Shown here: piece after piece, positions 57,630-64,000 of the stretch
Numbering within the stretch: position 1 is the first letter of the stretch
How the letters are laid out: each line of letters begins with the position of its first letter
DNA from: Chlamydia sp. 04-14
GTDB taxonomy: Bacteria; Chlamydiota; Chlamydiia; Chlamydiales; Chlamydiaceae
Direction: 5' to 3'
Length of the DNA stretch: 64,000 bases
Assembly (NCBI RefSeq): GCF_036632095.1
Contig: NZ_JAPYKW010000004.1
Span: forward strand, 1-64,000
The notes under the pieces: model-generated
Seen by the model: only the letters and a program-made list of their open reading frames with translations
Told to the model about the DNA's origin: nothing
The model's database searches: none
Made by a program: the position numbers and the translations under genes

Positions 57630-57956
57630 ATGAAAAAGAACACTCATCCCGAATATAATAAAGTTTTATTTGTAGATTCTTCTACAGGATATAAATTTGT
57701 TTGCGGATCTACATATCAGAGCGATAAGACGGAAGTTTATGAAGGACAAGAGTATCCTGTATGCTACGTCAGCGTGTCCTCTTCTTCACATCCTTTCTTC
57801 ACAGGAAGTAAGAGATTAGTGGATGCCGAAGGCCGGGTAGATAAGTTCTTAAAGCGTTACAGCAATGCAAAGCCTGCGCAACCTGCTCAAACCTCGGTAG
57901 AAGAAGAGCCTATTGCTAAGGCTAAGAAAAAAGCTCCCGCAAAGAAAAAGAAATAG
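57630..57956 (+). CDS. rpmE: 50S ribosomal protein L31, zinc-free type with Lys-rich tail
   Basis: The first 78 residues match type B L31 ([20 protein letters not shown] and [23 protein letters not shown]). The CxxC zinc cysteines of type A are absent. Residues 80-108 form a Pro/Ala/Lys tail ending [11 protein letters not shown], which should contact rRNA. GGAG lies 8 nt before the ATG. Confidence 0.93.
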   Translation: MKKNTHPEYNKVLFVDSSTGYKFVCGSTYQSDKTEVYEGQEYPVCYVSVSSSSHPFFTGSKRLVDAEGRVDKFLKRYSNAKPAQPAQTSVEEEPIAKAKKKAPAKKKK

Positions 57957-58119
57957 TCTTATTCATTAAGTTTTAGTCTTTTTTGTATAAACACGTTGTC
58001 ATTCTCCTTATTCTAGGATGTGTTGAGGCGTGTTTTTTATTTAATGTTTCATTCAGAAATATTCATATCCTTTTATTATATATTTTTGTCTGCAATGGTT
58101 GTTAGAATGTTTTTGTCGT

Positions 58120-58149
58120 TTGCAGTGACTCATATTGGCAGGATATGAT
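58120..58149 (+). promoter_or_regulatory. Candidate promoter for prfA operon
   Basis: TTGCAG (58120-58125), 18-nt spacer, TATGAT (58144-58149). It would give a leader of about 225 nt. Confidence 0.35.
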
Positions 58150-58282
58150 AAAACATTGACTCATGACGTTGACCACAAGGTGATTGAAAATCATCTTATG
58201 GTAATAACGTTTTCTATACCCTACAGAGCGTTAACCTGTTCTCTAATTTTCAAGAGTTGTGATATTGAAGGGGGGAATTTGT

Positions 58283-58321
58283 ATGACTCCAATGGGTAAA
58301 GAATTTAAAAAGTTAACTTAA
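58283..58321 (+). CDS. Possible 12-residue leader peptide upstream of prfA
   Basis: ATG at 58283 follows GAAGGGGGG by 7 nt, a better ribosome binding site than that of prfA itself. The peptide would be MTPMGKEFKKLT, ending in TAA. A hairpin (58326-58351, ACTCCTCG / CGAGAAGT with one mismatch) starts 4 nt after the stop. It could be a regulatory leader or chance. Confidence 0.3.
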   Translation: MTPMGKEFKKLT

Positions 58322-58382
58322 AAAAACTCCTCGGTATTCAACTCGAGAAGTATGTCAGGAACTCTTGATTGAGAAGTAATTC

Positions 58383-59468
58383 ATGGAAAAAAAGATTCTA
58401 GAGTATTTGAAGCGCCTAGAGGAAGTGGAAGTTAAAATCTCTAATCCGGAAATTTTTGAAAATCCCAAAGAGTATAGTAGCTTGAGTAAGGAACATGCAC
58501 GTCTTTCTGAATTAAAGAACGTATATGATAAAGTTTTAGGACAGGAAAAAGTTCTCAACGATGATAAAGAAGCATTAGCTCAAGAGAAAGATCCTGAAAT
58601 GATCGCTATGCTAGAAGAGGGTATTCAATCAGGAAAAGCTGAAATTGATAAGCTTTATAAAGTTTTGGAGAATCTATTAGTTCCACCGGATCCGGATGAC
58701 GATTTAAATGTTATCATGGAATTGCGTGCAGGTACTGGTGGAGATGAAGCAGCTCTTTTTGTGGGAGATTGTGTCCGCATGTATCATTTGTATGCATCTT
58801 CAAAAGATTGGAAATATGAAGTTCTTTCCTCTTCTGAGTCCGATATTGGCGGATATAAAGAATATGTAATGGGTATATCTGGAACCGGCGTAAAACGTTT
58901 GCTACAGTATGAAGCCGGAACGCATCGCGTGCAAAGAGTTCCTGAGACTGAAACTCAAGGTCGTGTGCATACTTCTGCGATCACTGTTGCTGTATTGCCA
59001 GAACCAGCAGAAGATGATGAAGAAGTCTTTATTGATGAGAAAGATTTAAAAATAGATACCTTTAGGGCTTCTGGGGCCGGAGGTCAGCATGTAAACGTTA
59101 CCGACTCTGCAGTTCGAATTACTCATATGCCCACAGGCGTTGTGGTTACTTGTCAAGATGAGCGTAGTCAGCATAAGAATAAAGCCAAGGCTATGCGTAT
59201 TTTAAAGGCAAGAATACGCGATGCAGAAATGCAGAGACGTCATAAAGAAGCTTCCGCTATGCGCTCAGCTCAAGTAGGTAGCGGAGATCGTTCAGAAAGA
59301 ATCCGCACGTATAATTTTTCACAAAATCGCGTAACTGACCATAGGATAGGTCTTACTCTTTATAATTTAGATAAAGTTATGGAAGGAGATTTGGATGCTA
59401 TTACTTCAGCTTTAGTCAGTCATGCTTATCATCAGCTCTTGCAACATGGAAACGAAGAGAATTCTTAG
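58383..59468 (+). CDS. prfA: Peptide chain release factor 1
   Basis: The 361-residue protein has the GGQ motif at 233-235 ([11 protein letters not shown]), [18 protein letters not shown] and the C-terminal [19 protein letters not shown]. It ends translation at UAA and UAG. The length is standard. It overlaps the following methylase gene by 23 nt, a usual pairing, since PrmC modifies the GGQ glutamine. Confidence 0.97.
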   Translation: MEKKILEYLKRLEEVEVKISNPEIFENPKEYSSLSKEHARLSELKNVYDKVLGQEKVLNDDKEALAQEKDPEMIAMLEEGIQSGKAEIDKLYKVLENLLVPPDPDDDLNVIMELRAGTGGDEAALFVGDCVRMYHLYASSKDWKYEVLSSSESDIGGYKEYVMGISGTGVKRLLQYEAGTHRVQRVPETETQGRVHTSAITVAVLPEPAEDDEEVFIDEKDLKIDTFRASGAGGQHVNVTDSAVRITHMPTGVVVTCQDERSQHKNKAKAMRILKARIRDAEMQRRHKEASAMRSAQVGSGDRSERIRTYNFSQNRVTDHRIGLTLYNLDKVMEGDLDAITSALVSHAYHQLLQHGNEENS

Positions 59469-60297
59469 AGAAGCTGCTGCGTATTTAAAGTATTGTGGTG
59501 TGGCTTTCCCTGATAGAGAGGCTGCGGATATTTTAATGGATCTTCTTGAAATCAGTTCCAGAGCACAGCTAGTCTCTGTTTTATTAAACGACGATCTCAT
59601 TCCAATTTATTGGGAACGCGTTCAAAAAAGAGCTAGACGTTATCCAACAGCATATATTCATGGCAGTGTACATTTTTTAGGTCTGCATTTGGAAGTAGAC
59701 TCTCGTGTCCTGATCCCTAGAATGGAAACAGAATTATTAGCCGAACAGATTATAAAATATTTAATCAAGCATCCTCATATTCAAACATTTTATGATGTTT
59801 GTTGTGGGAGTGGTTGTTTGGGATTATCTATAAAAAAATATTGCCCCGATATTAAAGTTATTCTTTCAGATATTTGCCCAAAAGCAGTGGCTGTGGCTAA
59901 GGCGAATGCATTTAAAAATAATTTAAATGTTGAAATTTTGAGCGGAGACTTATTTTCTCCGTATTCTTTTCCTGGAGATGCTTTTGTTTGCAATCCCCCC
60001 TATCTTTCTTTCGATGAGATTCTAAATGCGGATCCTGAAGTTCGATGTCACGAGCCGTGGAGAGCTTTAGCTGGAGGTAATTCCGGACTAGAATTCTATG
60101 AACGAATTGCTAGTGACCTGAATAGCATTTTGTCCCCTAGAGGTGTTGGTTGGCTGGAAATTGGCTATAAGCAGGGGAATGCAATAAAAAGAATTTTTTC
60201 AAATTATGGTGTCTCGGGGAGCATACACCAAGATCTCTCGGGATACGATAGGTTTTTTTTTCTTGAAAATCATGCAAGCGATACTGTATCCTCATGA
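59446..60297 (+). CDS. prmC: Release factor glutamine methyltransferase
   Basis: The 283-residue protein has an N-terminal helical domain, the SAM site [11 protein letters not shown] (117-127) and NPPY (183-186), which binds the target glutamine. It methylates the GGQ of RF1 and RF2. I chose ATG 59446, whose [10 protein letters not shown] start matches PrmC N-termini; ATG 59422 would add eight residues. Neither has a good ribosome binding site, so coupling to prfA is likely. Confidence 0.93.
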   Translation: METKRILREAAAYLKYCGVAFPDREAADILMDLLEISSRAQLVSVLLNDDLIPIYWERVQKRARRYPTAYIHGSVHFLGLHLEVDSRVLIPRMETELLAEQIIKYLIKHPHIQTFYDVCCGSGCLGLSIKKYCPDIKVILSDICPKAVAVAKANAFKNNLNVEILSGDLFSPYSFPGDAFVCNPPYLSFDEILNADPEVRCHEPWRALAGGNSGLEFYERIASDLNSILSPRGVGWLEIGYKQGNAIKRIFSNYGVSGSIHQDLSGYDRFFFLENHASDTVSS

Positions 60298-60323
60298 GAT
60301 TATTCTTGATTTTTGCTGAGTAG

Positions 60324-61667
60324 ATGATCAGTTCTTTATCGCAAAAACTATCCTCAATTTTTTCTTCGTTGATTTCCTCTCGTAGAATTACTGAAGAAAA
60401 TATCTCGGAAGCGATCCGGGAAGTCCGCTTAGCCCTACTAGACGCCGATGTGAATTACCATGTCGTTAAAAGTTTTATTGCTAAGGTAAAGGAAAAAATT
60501 CTTGGAGAGGAAGTATGGAAGCATGTTTCCCCCGGACAGCAGTTTATACGATATTTACATGAAGAATTGACAGAATTACTTGGTGGTAAGGCTGATTTAA
60601 TTACTTCAGGGAATCCTGGGGTGATTTTACTTTGTGGCCTACAGGGAACAGGGAAAACTACGACATGTGCTAAGCTTGCTGCCTATGTTCTAGAGGAACG
60701 CAAGGCAAAGAAGGTATTAGTTGTTCCCTGTGATTTAAAACGCTTTGCAGCAATAGATCAATTAAGAAACTTGATTTCAAAAACCCAGGCTGAACTGTAT
60801 AATAGCGAAGGTCAGGATCCTGTGAGAGTAGTTTCCCAGGCTTTAGACTATGCGAAACAGCACGGTCATGATCTTATTTTGATTGATACAGCGGGCCGAT
60901 TGCATATGGATGAAGTGTTGATGGAAGAATTGGTTTCCATACAAAAAATCTCCAAATCATGTGAACGGCTATTTGTTATGAATTTGGCTATGGGACAGGA
61001 TGCTGTTGCGACAGCGAAAGCGTTTGATGATTATTTAGATCTCACGGGAGTAATTATCTCCATGACAGATGGAGATGCTCGAGCCGGAGCTGTATTGTCG
61101 ATGAAAAGTTTATTGGGGAAACCAATAAAATTCGAAGGCTGTGGTGAGAAAATAGAAGATCTTCGACCCTTTAATGCTGAATCTATGGCAGATCGTATTT
61201 TGGGCATGGGAGATACCGTGCATTTTGTCCAAAAAATGCGCGAATGTATTTCTGAAGAAGAAGACGAAGAACTTGGAAAAAAATTAATAGAATCGACCTT
61301 CACCTATGAAGATTATTACAAACAGATGAAGGCATTTCGACGTATGGGTCCACTTAGAAAGCTTATGGGAATGATGCCGAGTTTCGGTAGTGCTAAACCT
61401 AGCGAGAAAGATATAGCGGATTCCGAAGAGCATATGAAAAAAACAGAAGCGATTATTCTTTCTATGACTCCCCAAGAAAGAAAAGAGGGAGTTGATCTAG
61501 ACATGAGTCGCATGAAAAGAATAGCCGCCGGTTGCGGATTGACTTTAGGTGATGTAAACCAGTTTCGCAAGCGTATGGCGCAATCTAAAAAGTTTTTTAA
61601 AAATATGAGTAAAGAGAGAATAGAACAAATGAAAAAGAAAATGTCTGGAGGAAACCTGTGGCGTTAA
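60324..61667 (+). CDS. ffh: Signal recognition particle protein Ffh, with altered GTPase motifs
   Basis: The 447-residue protein has N, G and M domains. G1 is GLQGTGKT (105-112) and G3 is DTAGR (188-192). G4, usually TKxD, reads S246-M-T-D249, so the guanine-contacting lysine is methionine. The usual D-x-x-RPAA is DLKRFAA (137-143), and the usual VVDA is VMNL (218-221). The M domain has Met-rich helices and ends in GGNLWR. It targets nascent membrane proteins to FtsY. It is the first gene of ffh-rpsP-trmD-rplS-rnhB. Confidence 0.95.
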   Translation: MISSLSQKLSSIFSSLISSRRITEENISEAIREVRLALLDADVNYHVVKSFIAKVKEKILGEEVWKHVSPGQQFIRYLHEELTELLGGKADLITSGNPGVILLCGLQGTGKTTTCAKLAAYVLEERKAKKVLVVPCDLKRFAAIDQLRNLISKTQAELYNSEGQDPVRVVSQALDYAKQHGHDLILIDTAGRLHMDEVLMEELVSIQKISKSCERLFVMNLAMGQDAVATAKAFDDYLDLTGVIISMTDGDARAGAVLSMKSLLGKPIKFEGCGEKIEDLRPFNAESMADRILGMGDTVHFVQKMRECISEEEDEELGKKLIESTFTYEDYYKQMKAFRRMGPLRKLMGMMPSFGSAKPSEKDIADSEEHMKKTEAIILSMTPQERKEGVDLDMSRMKRIAAGCGLTLGDVNQFRKRMAQSKKFFKNMSKERIEQMKKKMSGGNLWR

Positions 61668-62017
61668 AAATTCGTTTACGACAACAAGGACGAAGAAATC
61701 ACGTAGTCTATAGATTAGTACTTGCTGATGTTGAGTCTCCTCGTGATGGTAGATACATAGAATTATTAGGTTGGTACGATCCTCACAGCGCAGTTAATTA
61801 TCAATTGAAGAGTGATAGAATTTTCTATTGGTTAAATCAAGGTGCTGAACTTACAGAAAAAGCTACTGTTTTGATTAAACAAGGTGCTCCTGGAGTTTAT
61901 AGTGAATTGATGGCTAAACAAACTGCTCGTAAAGCTGCTGTATGTCAAAAACGTCGTGCTTATCGTCAACGTCGTTCTGCAAAAAGAGCTGAAGCTGTAA
62001 AAGCTGTTGCGAAATAG
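61658..62017 (+). CDS. rpsP: 30S ribosomal protein S16
   Basis: The 119-residue S16 starts at GTG 61658 with GGAGG upstream, overlapping ffh by 10 nt. [23 protein letters not shown] is the family start. A basic tail (about 90-119, Arg/Lys/Ala-rich) lengthens it beyond E. coli S16 (82). It is needed for 30S assembly. Confidence 0.96.
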   Translation: MALKIRLRQQGRRNHVVYRLVLADVESPRDGRYIELLGWYDPHSAVNYQLKSDRIFYWLNQGAELTEKATVLIKQGAPGVYSELMAKQTARKAAVCQKRRAYRQRRSAKRAEAVKAVAK

Positions 62018-62031
62018 TTTTTAGGGTTGGG

Positions 62032-63099
62032 ATGGAGATCGAGATACTTTCTTTATTCCCAGACTATTTTGATAGTCCTTTGCGGTCCAGTATTTTAGGC
62101 AGGGCTATTAAGAACGGGCTGTTAAAAATTCAATCCAGAGATATACGAGATTTTGGATTAGGAAAGTGGAAGCAAGTAGATGACGCCCCATTTAATAATG
62201 ATGGGATGCTTCTTATGGCAGAGCCTGTAGTACAGGCAATACGGCATATTAAAAGAAGTGATACCAGGGTAATACATCTCTCTCCTCAAGGGATGCTTTT
62301 GACAGCGCAAAAGAGCCGAGAATTGGCGAAGTGTTCTCATTTGATATTTTTATGCGGGCACTATGAAGGCATTGACGAAAGAGCTTTAGAAAGTGAAGTA
62401 GATGAGGAGATAAGTATCGGAGATTATGTTTTAACTAATGGCGGGATTGCCGCATTAGTCGTCATCGATGCTTTATCTCGATTTATCCCCGGGGTTTTGG
62501 GAAACCAGGAGAGTGCGGAAAAGGATTCCCTAGAAAATGGGTTGTTAGAGGGACCTCAATATACACGTCCTCGAGTATTTGAAGGTAAAGAGGTTCCAGA
62601 GGTGCTTCTTCAAGGAGATCATCAAGCAATTGCTCGATGGAGAAAGCAGGTAAGTTTAGATAGAACCCGAGAAAGGCGTCCTGATTTATATCTGCGCTAT
62701 CTTTATGATCGAGAGAACAAGGAAAATTTTTCTCAGGAAGAAGAACAGAAACAGTCTGCGTTAGAAGCGGAGAGTGCTGTAGTTTTAGAGGTTGAAAATG
62801 TTCAACGATCTCGAAAGTTTTATTCTAAGATATTTAGATTAAATCAGCCTGGCAATGATAAACTACAAATCCCGGGAAAAACGCAAATGGTTCTACATTT
62901 GCAAGAAGTAGGGTTACAAAATAAAAATACAGCCATTTTGTCGCTTCGATTAGATAGTGAAGACGATTTTTTTAATTTTTTAAGACGATGGAAAATGCTT
63001 GGAGGGACTTTAGAACAAGCTGACGATCGTGGAGCGGTGAGATTAGTGCGTGATTTTGACGGACATCAGTGGACGATCTCTTACAAAAAGGCAAAATAG
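62032..63099 (+). CDS. trmD: tRNA (guanine-37-N1) methyltransferase fused to a VOC/glyoxalase-like domain
   Basis: Residues 1-230 are a full Trm[26 protein letters not shown] (107-120) and the SAM-binding knot [20 protein letters not shown] (131-150). It puts m1G at position 37 of tRNAs to keep frame. Residues about 248-352 are an extra domain starting [19 protein letters not shown] and ending [10 protein letters not shown], the pattern of a vicinal-oxygen-chelate (glyoxalase/bleomycin-resistance) fold. A Glu-rich linker joins them. Confidence 0.93.
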   Translation: MEIEILSLFPDYFDSPLRSSILGRAIKNGLLKIQSRDIRDFGLGKWKQVDDAPFNNDGMLLMAEPVVQAIRHIKRSDTRVIHLSPQGMLLTAQKSRELAKCSHLIFLCGHYEGIDERALESEVDEEISIGDYVLTNGGIAALVVIDALSRFIPGVLGNQESAEKDSLENGLLEGPQYTRPRVFEGKEVPEVLLQGDHQAIARWRKQVSLDRTRERRPDLYLRYLYDRENKENFSQEEEQKQSALEAESAVVLEVENVQRSRKFYSKIFRLNQPGNDKLQIPGKTQMVLHLQEVGLQNKNTAILSLRLDSEDDFFNFLRRWKMLGGTLEQADDRGAVRLVRDFDGHQWTISYKKAK

Positions 63100-63123
63100 A
63101 AATAGAAAATTTAGGTGAAGTAT

Positions 63124-63492
63124 ATGGGGAACTTAATTAAGGAATTGCAAGACGAACAACTTCGAACGGAAGCCCTTACAGATTTTTGTGTTGGTGATAC
63201 AATTCGTGTAGCTACAAAAATTGTAGACGGTGGTAAAGAGCGTACACAGGTTTTCCAAGGGACAGTGATGGCTCGTAGAGGCGGAGGAGCAGGAGAAACT
63301 ATTGCTTTGCACCGCGTGGCTTATGGCGAAGGCATGGAAAAGAGTTTCTTACTTCATAGTCCTAAGATCGTAAGTATTGAAGTGGTAAAACGCGGTAAAG
63401 TTTCCAGAGCTCGTCTATACTACTTAAAAGGTAAGACTGGTAAGGCTGCTAAAGTTAAAGAATATATTGGGCCTAGAGCTGCTAAGAAGTAG
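63124..63492 (+). CDS. rplS: 50S ribosomal protein L19
   Basis: The 122-residue L19 shows [28 protein letters not shown] in two conserved pieces and the basic C-terminus with [19 protein letters not shown]. It sits at the 30S-50S interface. I chose ATG 63124 with AGGTGA 5-6 nt before; GTG 63115 lies within that ribosome binding site. Confidence 0.96.
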   Translation: MGNLIKELQDEQLRTEALTDFCVGDTIRVATKIVDGGKERTQVFQGTVMARRGGGAGETIALHRVAYGEGMEKSFLLHSPKIVSIEVVKRGKVSRARLYYLKGKTGKAAKVKEYIGPRAAKK

Positions 63493-63549
63493 TTAGTTAT
63501 ATCTATTGAATTTAGCTGATTTCTGATTTTACTTAAGATATACCGATCT

Positions 63550-64000
63550 ATGAAGACACTGGCTATTGATGAAGAACAATTATTTTTATCAAAAACTATC
63601 TTTGAAGAAGAAGTTTTTGATGAGGGTTTTTCTATAATAGCTGGAGTGGATGAGGTCGGAAGGGGCCCTCTAGCAGGGCCTGTAGTTGCAGGAGCCTGCA
63701 TCCTTCCTCGAGGTAAGATATTTGCTGGAGTGAATGATAGTAAAAAGTTGACTCCTAAGGAAAGAGCTAAAATTCGCGATATCCTATTGAATGATCCAGA
63801 TGTATGTTATGGAATCGGAGTCGTCTCTGTAGAAAGAATAGATGAGATCAATATTCTTGAAGCAACCAAGGAAGCTATGGCGAAAGCAATAGCCAGTCTC
63901 TCTGTTTATCCTGATTTTCTTCTAATAGATGGTTTACATTTACCCCATAAAATTCCTTGTAAGAAGATCATCAAAGGGGATTCAAAATCCGCATCTATAG
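63550..64000 (+). CDS. rnhB: Ribonuclease HII (partial, runs off the window)
   Basis: The first 150 codons are present. After a 28-residue leader comes the family start [20 protein letters not shown], with catalytic D34 and E35, then [11 protein letters not shown] and LLIDG with a further catalytic Asp near 127. It cuts RNA in RNA-DNA hybrids, including single ribonucleotides. The order trmD-rplS-rnhB is common in bacteria. Confidence 0.95.
   Translation, partial: MKTLAIDEEQLFLSKTIFEEEVFDEGFSIIAGVDEVGRGPLAGPVVAGACILPRGKIFAGVNDSKKLTPKERAKIRDILLNDPDVCYGIGVVSVERIDEINILEATKEAMAKAIASLSVYPDFLLIDGLHLPHKIPCKKIIKGDSKSASI

Larger units (their letters stand above)
57957..58382 (+). other. Long gap rpmE-prfA with possible leader
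   Basis: 426 nt without a large gene. It contains a candidate promoter (58120-58149), a 12-codon frame with a strong ribosome binding site (58283-58321) and a hairpin (58326-58351). I see no known RNA gene. Confidence 0.55.

Noticed and set aside
1-64000. CRISPR arrays, insertion sequences, prophage genes, rRNA genes, replication origin
   Set aside because: No repeated spacer pattern, transposase, integrase, phage gene, rRNA signature or DnaA-box cluster was seen.

Overview
The window comes from a chlamydia, most likely of the former Chlamydophila branch (C. psittaci/abortus/caviae/felis or C. pneumoniae-like). The evidence is AT-rich coding DNA with few gaps and a set of lineage-typical genes: an A/V-type ATPase operon with a DUF2764 subunit, a double-length tandem UvrA, PknD, a 630-residue LepB, cytochrome bd, a Ctad1-like SH3 protein and the chlamydial tuf-to-rpoC cluster. 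I cannot name the species from sequence reading alone.

Left region (1-2,500). The 5' end of a minus-strand gene runs off the window through a run of at least 12 G (C on its coding strand) and looks phase-variable. Next come a CAU-anticodon tRNA, a SufE-like protein coupled to a two-lobed membrane protein, and infA behind a strong promoter.

Expression block (2,560-15,140). tRNA-Thr, tuf, tRNA-Trp, secE, nusG, rplK, rplA, rplJ, rplL, rpoB and rpoC lie in the classic bacterial order, with terminators after tuf and rplL and a hairpin after rpoC. They are followed by tal, a zinc-ribbon protein and a divergent secreted CT311-like protein.

Energy block (17,575-25,690). The genes are atpE, a DUF2764 gene, atpA, atpB, atpD, atpI and atpK, then a small lipoprotein. 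The rotor proteolipid carries residues typical of Na+-binding V-ATPase rings. No F or G/H subunit gene is visible. After this come valS, the Ser/Thr kinase gene pknD, the tandem uvrA (convergent with pknD) and pyk.

Envelope and signalling block (38,600-50,640). It holds a Cys-rich Inc-like protein, htrB (lipid A acyltransferase), dacA-ybbR (c-di-AMP synthase and its partner) and cydAB. It also holds a secreted BNR/sialidase-fold protein, a Ctad1-like SH3b protein, a CT016-like Zn protein, a PIN-PhoH ATPase and a small membrane protein.

Right block (50,800-64,000). tmRNA, ileS and lepB are followed by a secreted hypothetical, rpmE, the prfA-prmC pair, then ffh-rpsP-trmD-rplS-rnhB, with rnhB running off the window. 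No insertion sequence, CRISPR array, prophage or rRNA was seen. The most notable points are the homopolymer tract, the SufE-like gene, the altered Ffh G4 motif, the degenerate second half of UvrA, the TrmD-VOC fusion, the secreted BNR protein and the Na+-type rotor.
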